A DNA stretch of 7,065 nucleotides from assembly GCA_019348335.1 (NCBI GenBank), contig JAHWJR010000097.1:1-7065 (forward strand). Direction: 5' to 3'. The notes beneath the pieces were generated by a model that did not search any database, was not told the DNA's origin, and was given only the letters and a program-made list of their open reading frames with translations. Below are positions 1 to 5,691 of the stretch, piece after piece (the first letter of the stretch is position 1; each line of letters starts with the position of its first letter). Source of the DNA: Actinomycetota bacterium. Lineage in GTDB: Bacteria; Actinomycetota; Acidimicrobiia; Acidimicrobiales; CADCSY01. The translations under genes and the position numbers were made by a program.

Positions 1-703
1 TCTCGACCAGGCCGGCTCCGAACCACGTCTCCACGGCAGCGGGGTCGTCCAGGTCGGAGCGGAACCGCTCCAGGAGGATGTCCTCTCGCTCCCGGCACCA
101 CGGCAGCCAGTCGGCGAAGCCACCGTGGCCGTACCAGAAGTAGTCCTCGTCCGGGCGACCGGGTACCACGGCTCTCGAGGCGGCGATGGCGACACCCTCG
201 TAGAACGCCATCCATGCCGGGTCATCCTCGGGCGGCGTCGTCCCGAGAGCGATCTGGTGCCACGCATGGCTGTCCTCGTGCGCCACCAGGACGCGCATGC
301 CCTCCTCGGAGTGGAACCACTCGAGGCAGTGGAACAGCGCCACCTCGTCGTTCAGCAAGCCCACGTCGGCATTGGTGGAGAACGAGCCGACCAGGAGCAC
401 GTGCTGGGGGGACGGTGTCGCCGGGACGCCGAGCGCCTCCTGCACCACCGGCTCGACCTCCTCGATCAGCCGCCGCTCCACCGGTGCCGCCTCCAGCACT
501 CGCTTGCGCACCGTGGACAGGTCCCGGACGAGCGTGCCCCGGTTCTCGGTGCTTCCGTGGCGGTCGTAGAAGGCGGCGAACACCTCGGGATGGGCAGCTT
601 CGTAGCGTTCCTCCCAGAGCTGTTCCCTGATGGTCGGGCTCTCCAGGAACGCCGAGCGGGCGAACGCGTCGAAGTCCGGGGCAGTGTCGATGATGCGGGG
701 CAT
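1..703 (-). CDS. Putative HExxH zinc metallopeptidase (gluzincin-like), 3' part missing
   Basis: Reading the minus strand from the ATG at 703 gives 234 codons with no stop before the left edge, so the C-terminus is outside the window. The protein has no signal peptide or membrane segment and is probably cytoplasmic. Residues 142-146 read HEDSH, a perfect HExxH zinc site on a hydrophobic strand/helix (VLVAHEDSHAWHQ). E169 in FYEGVAIAAS, 23 residues after the second His, could be the third zinc ligand, as in gluzincins. The layout (HExxH, then an EG-A segment, then aromatic residues YFWYGHGGFADW at 188-199) resembles DUF2268-type predicted zinc proteases; this is recognition by eye, not a search. 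Codon usage is typical of a high-GC coding frame and the predicted protein is balanced, unlike the Arg/Pro-rich overlapping frames. A GTG at 724 would add 7 residues; I prefer the ATG. No clear ribosome binding site precedes it. It is transcribed divergently from the ftsH cluster. The coding call is strong, the substrate unknown. Confidence 0.82.
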   Translation of the reverse strand, partial: MPRIIDTAPDFDAFARSAFLESPTIREQLWEERYEAAHPEVFAAFYDRHGSTENRGTLVRDLSTVRKRVLEAAPVERRLIEEVEPVVQEALGVPATPSPQHVLLVGSFSTNADVGLLNDEVALFHCLEWFHSEEGMRVLVAHEDSHAWHQIALGTTPPEDDPAWMAFYEGVAIAASRAVVPGRPDEDYFWYGHGGFADWLPWCREREDILLERFRSDLDDPAAVETWFGAGLVE

Positions 704-709
704 GGACCG

Positions 710-715
710 ATTGTG
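710..715 (-). promoter_or_regulatory. Possible -10 element for a leaderless metallopeptidase transcript
   Basis: On the minus strand the hexamer CACAAT lies 6 nt before the ATG at 703. It matches the actinobacterial -10 pattern (TAnnnT) except at the first base. No Shine-Dalgarno sequence precedes the ATG. A -10 six to seven bases before the A of ATG is the geometry of leaderless genes, which are common in actinobacteria. No recognisable -35 was seen, so support is weak. Confidence 0.22.
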
Positions 716-823
716 CCCGACCACGGCGGATGCGAGGCGTGAGGTGGCGACACTTCTTCCCGATGGGCGCGTCTGGGTACATGCGCCGGTCATTTAGAGC
801 TCGTCAAGGGACAGTTGCACGCC

Positions 824-846
824 GGCGACCTCTGGTGGAGGTTGCC
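824..846 (+). repeat. 9-bp hairpin in the divergent intergenic region
   Basis: GGCGACCTC (824-832) and GAGGTTGCC (838-846) pair with eight Watson-Crick pairs and one G-U, around a 5-nt loop (TGGTG). The G-U forms only in plus-strand RNA; on the minus strand it is an A/C mismatch, which favours a role upstream of the gene at 923. No T-run follows, so it is not a classical terminator. A TAGAGT hexamer at 852-857 fits the TAnnnT -10 pattern but has no matching -35. Whether the hairpin lies inside the operon leader depends on where transcription starts. Confidence 0.4.
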
Positions 847-912
847 ACGGCTAGAGTTCACCTGATGGAACTTCTCCAGAAGGCGCTGTCACCGCAATCC
901 ACGTGCGTTTGA

Positions 913-922
913 CGGACGTCCG
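913..922. repeat. Perfect 10-bp palindrome abutting the operon start codon
   Basis: CGGACGTCCG at 913-922 is its own reverse complement and ends one base before the ATG at 923. It occupies the place where a Shine-Dalgarno sequence would sit, and no good one is present. It could be an operator half-site pair, could hide the start in RNA structure, or could be chance in GC-rich DNA. No second copy was noticed elsewhere in the window. Confidence 0.3.
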
Positions 923-2308
923 ATGGTGACTCAGACCCTGCGGTGCGAGCGGCACGACGAGCCCACGCGGCTCACCTGTGTCGACTGCGACCGGCCCATC
1001 TGTCCGAAGTGCATGGTCCGGACCGAGGTGGGGCTCAAGTGCGAGCAGTGCGCCGCACCGGCGACCTCTTCAGTCGCTCCCCGCCGGTCGTCGCGGCTCC
1101 CGCTCGTTCTGAGCCTCGCCGGCCTCGCCGTGCTCGGGGTCCTCGCCGCCGTGCTGTTGTCCGGCGGATCGGGGGGTGATGACACCACCACCGCGTTGCC
1201 GCCCGTGGGCACGTGGTCGGAGATGCCCAACCTGGCCACCATCCGGGGCACGACCACGGCGGTGGTGCTGTCGGACGGACGCGTGCTGGCGGCCGGAGGC
1301 GGGGTAGGCGCCATCACGCTGGCCGCAGCCGAGGTGTACGAACCCGACAGTGACGGGTGGAGTCAGGTCGCACCTCCGTCATCGGCCCGCCGGGGGCACC
1401 AGGCCGTCGTCCTCGACGACGGACGGGTGCTCGTGGCTGGCGGGTTGGCCGAAGGGAGACCGCTGGCGTCGGCGGAGGTCTACGACCCTGTGGCCGACAG
1501 CTGGCAGCCCGTGGACCCGATGGCAACTCCCCGCCTGGGGCACTCGCTCACCCGCCTGCCCGATGGCCGCGTGTTGGCCGTGGGGGGCTCGGCCATCGAC
1601 GCCGAGGCCGGCGCCGCCGGGGGCCAGACGCTGCGCACCGAGGCGTCGGCGGAGGTCTACGACCCGGAGACGGCGAGCTGGTCGGCGGCCGGGCGGATGG
1701 CCTCGCCCCGCTTCGAGCACAGCGCCACCTTGCTGGGAGATGGCAGAGTGCTCGTCGCTGGGGGCCTAGGTCCCCTGGGTGACGGCGCGGAGCTGGCGCC
1801 ACTGCGCTCGACCGAGATCTACGACCCTGCGGCAGACGCCTTCGTCACCGGCGGCGAGCTGGGCGAGGGCCGTACGAACCACACCGCCACCCTGCTCGAC
1901 GACGGGCGCGTGCTCGTCGCCGGGGGTGCCGGCGGCGAGAACGGCGATCTCTCCCTGGCATCGGCCGAGGTGTTCGATCCCCGCCAGGCGGGCTGGTCCC
2001 CCGTGGGCGCCCTGGCCGAAGCCCGCACCGGGCACACGGCCACCGGTCTCGATGACGGGCGAGTGCTCGTGGCCGGCGGCGAGTCGGCCAGGAGAGGCTC
2101 GCGACGATCGCTGAGCACCGCCGAGGTCTTCGAGCCCGACCGAGGGTCCGGCGGCGAGTGGCGCTCTGCGGGCGACATGGGATGTGCCCGAAGCGAGCAG
2201 GCCGCCGTCCTGCTCGGCGACGGCGACGTGCTGGTGATGGCGGGCGACGCCGCCTTCCCCGGGCGGGCGCCCGTGGCCCAGAGCTGCGTGGCACGGTACC
2301 AACCATGA
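923..2308 (+). CDS. B-box zinc finger / TM / Kelch-repeat membrane protein
   Basis: 461 residues. Residues 8-43 form a B-box-like zinc module, with putative ligands C8, H11, C19, C22, C27, C30, C40 and C43 (C-x2-H-x7-C-x2-C-x4-C-x2-C-x9-C-x2-C). A basic patch (RRSSR, 54-58) precedes one hydrophobic helix at about 59-80, predicting a cytoplasmic N-terminus and an extracytoplasmic C-terminus (type II). After a short Gly/Thr linker, seven Kelch-type units follow. Each is marked by a DGRVLxxGG-like strand at about 118, 166, 214, 273, 327, 378 and 433; the last is degenerate (DGDVLVMAG). Most are followed by A-E-V-Y/F-D/E-P and a Trp. Seven units would suit a closed beta-propeller, typically a binding scaffold; no catalytic residues are evident. 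It is the first gene of the probable operon: the stop is 25 nt before ftsH, and the gene after ftsH encodes the same zinc-TM head. The start is the first ATG, with a weak ribosome binding site. The fold call is strong, the role inferred. Confidence 0.9.
   Translation: MVTQTLRCERHDEPTRLTCVDCDRPICPKCMVRTEVGLKCEQCAAPATSSVAPRRSSRLPLVLSLAGLAVLGVLAAVLLSGGSGGDDTTTALPPVGTWSEMPNLATIRGTTTAVVLSDGRVLAAGGGVGAITLAAAEVYEPDSDGWSQVAPPSSARRGHQAVVLDDGRVLVAGGLAEGRPLASAEVYDPVADSWQPVDPMATPRLGHSLTRLPDGRVLAVGGSAIDAEAGAAGGQTLRTEASAEVYDPETASWSAAGRMASPRFEHSATLLGDGRVLVAGGLGPLGDGAELAPLRSTEIYDPAADAFVTGGELGEGRTNHTATLLDDGRVLVAGGAGGENGDLSLASAEVFDPRQAGWSPVGALAEARTGHTATGLDDGRVLVAGGESARRGSRRSLSTAEVFEPDRGSGGEWRSAGDMGCARSEQAAVLLGDGDVLVMAGDAAFPGRAPVAQSCVARYQP
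1465..1665 (+). repeat. Internal 24-nt exact repeat within the Kelch coding region
   Basis: The 24 bases at 1465-1488 recur exactly at 1642-1665, 177 nt (59 codons) downstream in the same frame. Both encode the A-S-A-E-V-Y-D-P strand of successive Kelch units. Related but diverged copies occur near 1325-1345 and 1958-1980. DNA-level identity between units suggests fairly recent unit duplication or gene conversion rather than only protein-level constraint. Confidence 0.6.
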
Positions 2309-2316
2309 GGACGACC

Positions 2317-2321
2317 AGGAG
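2317..2321 (+). promoter_or_regulatory. Ribosome binding site for ftsH
   Basis: AGGAG at 2317-2321 sits 12 nt before the ATG at 2334, slightly long spacing but the best Shine-Dalgarno match here. It supports ATG 2334 over the in-frame ATG at 2343, which would be 21 nt away. It lies just after the stop codon of the Kelch gene, consistent with translation from one polycistronic mRNA. Confidence 0.55.
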
Positions 2322-2333
2322 AGCGGGTGAGCC

Positions 2334-4250
2334 ATGGCCAAGATGAGTCGGCGGGGCAGGCGCAAGACCGACGGCGTCGACACCGAGGACGAAGGTGGCG
2401 AGGGTCTCCAGGAACCGAACAACCGGCGTCGGGCCCTGATCCTGTGCACGTTGGCCCTACCGGTCCTGGTGGCGTTCTACGCCTCGGTGTTGTGGTGGTC
2501 GAACCCGCACACACCCGGCGACGAACTGCGCATCGACGAATTCACCACCATGCTCTCCCAAGGCAGGATCCAAGAGGCGGAGATCCTCGAGAGCGACAAC
2601 CGGATCGTCGGTCGTTACGACCGGGGTCAGTACTGGGTGGCGTTCTCCGGGAACAACGAGACGATCTTCGCTCGCCTGACCAGTGCCCTCGAGGATGCCG
2701 GCGTTCCGTACTCGGTGACCCAGCAGCCGCTGAAGAATCTGGTGATGCCCGTCACCCTCCTGCTGCCGGCCCTGATCATCGTCGACGGCCTGTTCATCAT
2801 GTTCCTGCTGTTCAGCAGAGGTGGCAACGGCTTTACCGCTTTCGGCCAGTCGAAGGCCCGCCGACTGCAGTCGGGGGACTCAAAGATCACCTTCAGCGAC
2901 GTGGCCGGTCTCGACGAGGCCATGGAGGAGCTGGTCGAGGTACGGGACTACCTGGGCAGTCCCGACAAGTTTCTCGCCATGGGCGCCTCGGTGCCCAAGG
3001 GGATCCTGCTCACCGGCCCTCCCGGCTGTGGCAAGACCCTCCTGGCCCGGGGCCTGGCGGGGGAGTCGGACGTCCCCTTCTTCTCCATCTCGGGGTCCGA
3101 CTTCGTGGAGATCTTCGTGGGCGTCGGTCCCGCCCGCATCCGCGACTTCTTCAAGGTGGCGAAGGAGGCGGCGCCGTGCATCGTGTTCATCGACGAGCTC
3201 GACGCCGTGGGCCGGGGCCGGGGCACCCACTCGCTGGGTGGCACCGATGAGCGGGAGGCCACGCTCAACCAGCTGCTGGTAGAGATGGACGGCTTCGAGT
3301 CGGGCAGCGGTGTGGTGGTGCTGGCGGCCACCAACCGCCCTGACATCCTCGATACGGCACTGCTTCGTCCCGGACGCTTCGACCGTCGGGTCAGCATCGA
3401 GCGGCCCGACATCCGAGGCCGTGAAGGCATCCTGCGCATCCACGTCCGGGGCAAGCCGCTCAGCGAGGATGTCGACATCGAAGAGGTGGCTCGGCGCACT
3501 GTCGGGTTCTCGGGGGCCGATCTGGCCAACGTGGTGAACGAAGCTGCACTGCTGGCCGCCCGTCGCGGTGCCTCCGTGATCGCGATGCCCTATTTCTTCG
3601 AGGCCATCGAGCGGCTGATGGCCGGCCCCGAGCGCCGTTCCCGGATCCTGTCGCCGCAGGACCGTCACCGCATCGCCTACCACGAGGCAGGGCACGCGCT
3701 GGTCTCCTCCGCCCTGCCCGGGACCGACCGTGTCGGAAAGCTCTCGATCGTGGCTCGTGGCCACGCCGGCGGGTTCACCTGGTGGGTTCACGAGGGCGGG
3801 GACCAGGTGTCGGTGACCCGTACCCAGCTCCTCGATCGCATCGCCTCCATGTTGGGAGGCCGGGTGGCCGAGGACGTCGTCACCGGGGACCTGTCGAGCG
3901 GGGCGGTCAGCGACCTCGACGCCGCCGTCTCCCTGGCCCGTCGCATGGTCACCGACTTCGGGATGAGCGCCCGGCTGGGCCCCTTCACCGTGCGCCCTCT
4001 GGTGAACGGAGCCTTGAAGGAGGGTCTGGTCGGAGCCGGGTACTCCGAGCGCATCGCCTCGGAGATCGATGCCGAGGTACAGGAGGTGCTGGCTGAGGCC
4101 GAGAGGCGGGCCCGGGAGATCCTGGTTGACCAGCGCGCCGTTCTCGACGCCATCGCCAACGCCCTCATGGAGGCCGAGACGCTCGAGGGCGACGCACTCG
4201 ACGCGCTCCTGTTGCCGGTGACCAGGGTGTCGCCGACCCCGGTGGGCTGA
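2334..4250 (+). CDS. ftsH: ATP-dependent zinc metalloprotease FtsH
   Basis: 638 residues, within the usual FtsH size range. FtsH is a membrane-anchored hexameric AAA+ protease that extracts and degrades membrane and short-lived cytosolic proteins. A hydrophilic N-terminal tail of about 32 residues (Escherichia coli FtsH starts almost at its first helix) leads to TM1 at about 33-55, an extracytoplasmic domain at about 56-135, and TM2 at about 136-160. The AAA+ core has Walker A GPPGCGKT (228-235), pore loop FVEIFVGVG (257-265), Walker B IVFIDE (283-288), and the second region of homology with arginine fingers R345 and R348. The protease domain has HEAGH at 450-454 and D527 in SSGAVSDLD as the likely third zinc ligand. 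The C-terminal helical region, including the ETLEGDAL segment, is complete. All key residues are present, so it should be active. One oddity is Cys in place of the usual Thr in Walker A. The stop overlaps the next gene's start by 1 nt. It may be an ftsH paralogue rather than the housekeeping copy. Confidence 0.97.
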   Translation: MAKMSRRGRRKTDGVDTEDEGGEGLQEPNNRRRALILCTLALPVLVAFYASVLWWSNPHTPGDELRIDEFTTMLSQGRIQEAEILESDNRIVGRYDRGQYWVAFSGNNETIFARLTSALEDAGVPYSVTQQPLKNLVMPVTLLLPALIIVDGLFIMFLLFSRGGNGFTAFGQSKARRLQSGDSKITFSDVAGLDEAMEELVEVRDYLGSPDKFLAMGASVPKGILLTGPPGCGKTLLARGLAGESDVPFFSISGSDFVEIFVGVGPARIRDFFKVAKEAAPCIVFIDELDAVGRGRGTHSLGGTDEREATLNQLLVEMDGFESGSGVVVLAATNRPDILDTALLRPGRFDRRVSIERPDIRGREGILRIHVRGKPLSEDVDIEEVARRTVGFSGADLANVVNEAALLAARRGASVIAMPYFFEAIERLMAGPERRSRILSPQDRHRIAYHEAGHALVSSALPGTDRVGKLSIVARGHAGGFTWWVHEGGDQVSVTRTQLLDRIASMLGGRVAEDVVTGDLSSGAVSDLDAAVSLARRMVTDFGMSARLGPFTVRPLVNGALKEGLVGAGYSERIASEIDAEVQEVLAEAERRAREILVDQRAVLDAIANALMEAETLEGDALDALLLPVTRVSPTPVG

Positions 4251-5503
4251 TGACGGGTGCCCGCACCGAGACCCGGACGTGCCGTCGGCACCGTCGGCGA
4301 GAGTCTCTCGCTTCCTGTACGTCGTGCTCGGCGCCGCTCTGCGGCGAGTGCATCGTGCAGACACGCGTCGGCTTCAAGTGTGCGAGCTGCACGGGCCAGA
4401 CCGCAGCGGGAGGCGGTGAGAGCCGCCGCCGGCGGCTGCTGCTGGCGGGTGGCGCACTGGCCATGGTGGTGGCAGGCCTCGTCGCCGCGGGGGTGGTCGG
4501 TGGTGAGGGGCCCCCAACCGAAGGCCCGGCGCCGGCGGCGTCGCCGGTCTCGGCCGAGCGCAACCTTCAGTTCGACGGCGCCGACGGGTTGACCATCGGG
4601 GCGACGCTCGGGCTGCCTGGTGGTGCGGCGGCCGGCGACGGCCTGGGCGCCGTGGTGATCCTTCCCGGCTTCGGGCCCACCGACCGAAACGGGCTCTACC
4701 CGCCGGGCAGGCCTGCCGATCCGCTGTACCGTGAGCTGAGCGAAACGCTGGTGGACGGCGGGATGGTGACGTTCCGCTACGACAAGCGGGGAACAGGCCA
4801 GAGCGTGCTGCCGCCCAGCGACACGCTGACGTTCGACGACATGGTCGCCGACGCCGCCGCTGCGGTGGACTTCGTCGCCGAGCGCGCCGAGATCGACGCC
4901 CAGCGGATCGCCGTGGTCGGCCACGAGGAGGGCGGCCTGGTGGCGTTGCAACTGGCAGCTTCCGATCCTCGGATCGCCAGCGTCGTCCTGGTCTCGGTGC
5001 CCGGCAGGCCGCTGGTCGAGGTCGTGGCCGACGACTTCCGCAACTCGGGCCACGGCGAGGACGTCGAGGATCTGGAAGCGGTGGTGGCCAGCCTGCTGGC
5101 GGGCGAGGAGTTGCCCGAGCCTGATGCGCTTCCGGCGTCGGTCCGGGGCTTCTTCCCGGTCGGTCAGGGCGAGTACGCACGTGGTCTGTTCTCCATCGAC
5201 CCCGTCACGCTCGCTCGTCGCGTCGACGTCCCCACCCTCGTCGTCCGCGGCGAACGGGCCACCGGCATCTCGGGTGACGACGCCGACGCGCTGGTCGGGG
5301 CGCTCGGCGATGAAGCTCAGCCTCTGGTGGCCCCTGATGCCGGCCACACTCTTCTGATCAGCGATCCTGCCGATGAAACGGCGCCGGCCGAATCGGACTC
5401 GTCCGAACACGCTGGACCGAGTGGCGCCGGCAGTGGGTTCGGCCACCGGGACGAGGACGCACTCACCCGCATCCGCGACTTCCTCGCCTCCACCCTCGCC
5501 TGA
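4250..5503 (+). CDS. B-box zinc finger / TM / alpha-beta hydrolase-fold protein, probable pseudoenzyme
   Basis: 417 residues. The N-terminus repeats the head of the Kelch protein: putative zinc ligands C11, H14, C23, C26, C31, C34, C44 and C47, with nearly identical spacing and a shared V-G-F/L-K-C segment. RRRR (59-62) precedes one TM helix at about 63-84 (cytoplasmic N-terminus), then a Pro/Ala linker. Residues from about 105 form an alpha/beta hydrolase fold: an oxyanion-type loop PGFGPTDRNG (139-148), FRYDKRGTGQS (175-185), the nucleophile elbow VVGHEEGG (222-229) and DAGH (363-366). Relatives have GHSEGG at the elbow; here E226 (codon GAG) replaces the Ser. The acid position after VVRGER is A337 where Asp is expected; H366 is kept. 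Ester hydrolysis by the usual mechanism is therefore unlikely. An acidic, Ser/Gly-rich insert (372-402) precedes the last helix. The TGATG overlap with ftsH implies translational coupling; no strong ribosome binding site is present. The architecture is sure, the loss of activity inferred. Confidence 0.9.
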   Translation: MTGARTETRTCRRHRRRESLASCTSCSAPLCGECIVQTRVGFKCASCTGQTAAGGGESRRRRLLLAGGALAMVVAGLVAAGVVGGEGPPTEGPAPAASPVSAERNLQFDGADGLTIGATLGLPGGAAAGDGLGAVVILPGFGPTDRNGLYPPGRPADPLYRELSETLVDGGMVTFRYDKRGTGQSVLPPSDTLTFDDMVADAAAAVDFVAERAEIDAQRIAVVGHEEGGLVALQLAASDPRIASVVLVSVPGRPLVEVVADDFRNSGHGEDVEDLEAVVASLLAGEELPEPDALPASVRGFFPVGQGEYARGLFSIDPVTLARRVDVPTLVVRGERATGISGDDADALVGALGDEAQPLVAPDAGHTLLISDPADETAPAESDSSEHAGPSGAGSGFGHRDEDALTRIRDFLASTLA

Positions 5504-5584
5504 CCGGCTTTTCCCGGCGTTCGGGGACGACCTCGCCTTCGTGGCGGCCGCATCTCCGCTCGTCGCAGGGCTCGTGCGCCGCCC

Positions 5585-5622
5585 GCTCAGCTGCGCATCC
5601 AGACGGAACTGAGCTCAGCTCA
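5585..5622. repeat. Repeated GCTCAGCT motif with a short inverted repeat
   Basis: GCTCAGCT occurs at 5585-5592 and 5613-5620, 28 bp apart. The second copy is embedded in TGAGCT-C-AGCTCA (5610-5622), a 6-bp inverted repeat with a 1-base centre. It lies between the ftsH cluster (stop at 5503) and the glycoside hydrolase start at 5692. It could be an operator, but such short repeats also arise by chance. I see no convincing terminator for the operon and no gene in 5504-5691. Confidence 0.25.
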
Positions 5623-5681
5623 AGGCCACCACGCGATGAGCCGACGTTGAGGCAACCGACGACCCCTTGCGTCACGAGTCT

Positions 5682-5686
5682 GGAGG
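5682..5686 (+). promoter_or_regulatory. Strong ribosome binding site fixing the start at 5692
   Basis: GGAGG at 5682-5686 is 5 nt before ATG 5692. The open frame extends up to a TTG at 5647, but the 15 extra residues would bury the twin-arginine signal inside the protein. The Shine-Dalgarno sequence and the signal peptide both support ATG 5692. Confidence 0.8.
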
Positions 5687-5691
5687 CACGC

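Noticed and set aside
222..782. 186-codon minus-strand open frame MYPDAPIGKK..., and the plus-strand frames at 125-742 and 214-630
   Set aside because: They overlap the metallopeptidase frame and are Arg/Pro/Gly-rich, with no domain motif. The frame starting at 703 has balanced composition and a zinc site.
730..912. 60-codon plus-strand frame in the divergent intergenic region
   Set aside because: It has no ribosome binding site, an Arg-rich composition at its start and no recognisable motif, and it spans the hairpin. It is most likely chance.
2880..4364. 494-codon minus-strand frame opposite ftsH, and the 552-codon one at 3788-5446
   Set aside because: These are antisense shadows of genuine high-GC genes. 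They are His/Gly/Asp/Arg-rich without motifs, while the plus strand has every FtsH signature.
5504..5517. CCGG-CTTTTC-CCGG as a terminator for the ftsH operon
   Set aside because: A 4-bp stem is too short, and the T-stretch lies in the loop rather than after the stem.
5647..5691. TTG-initiated 15-residue extension of the glycoside hydrolase
   Set aside because: It would place the twin-arginine signal internally. The GGAGG sequence 5 nt before ATG 5692 fixes the start.
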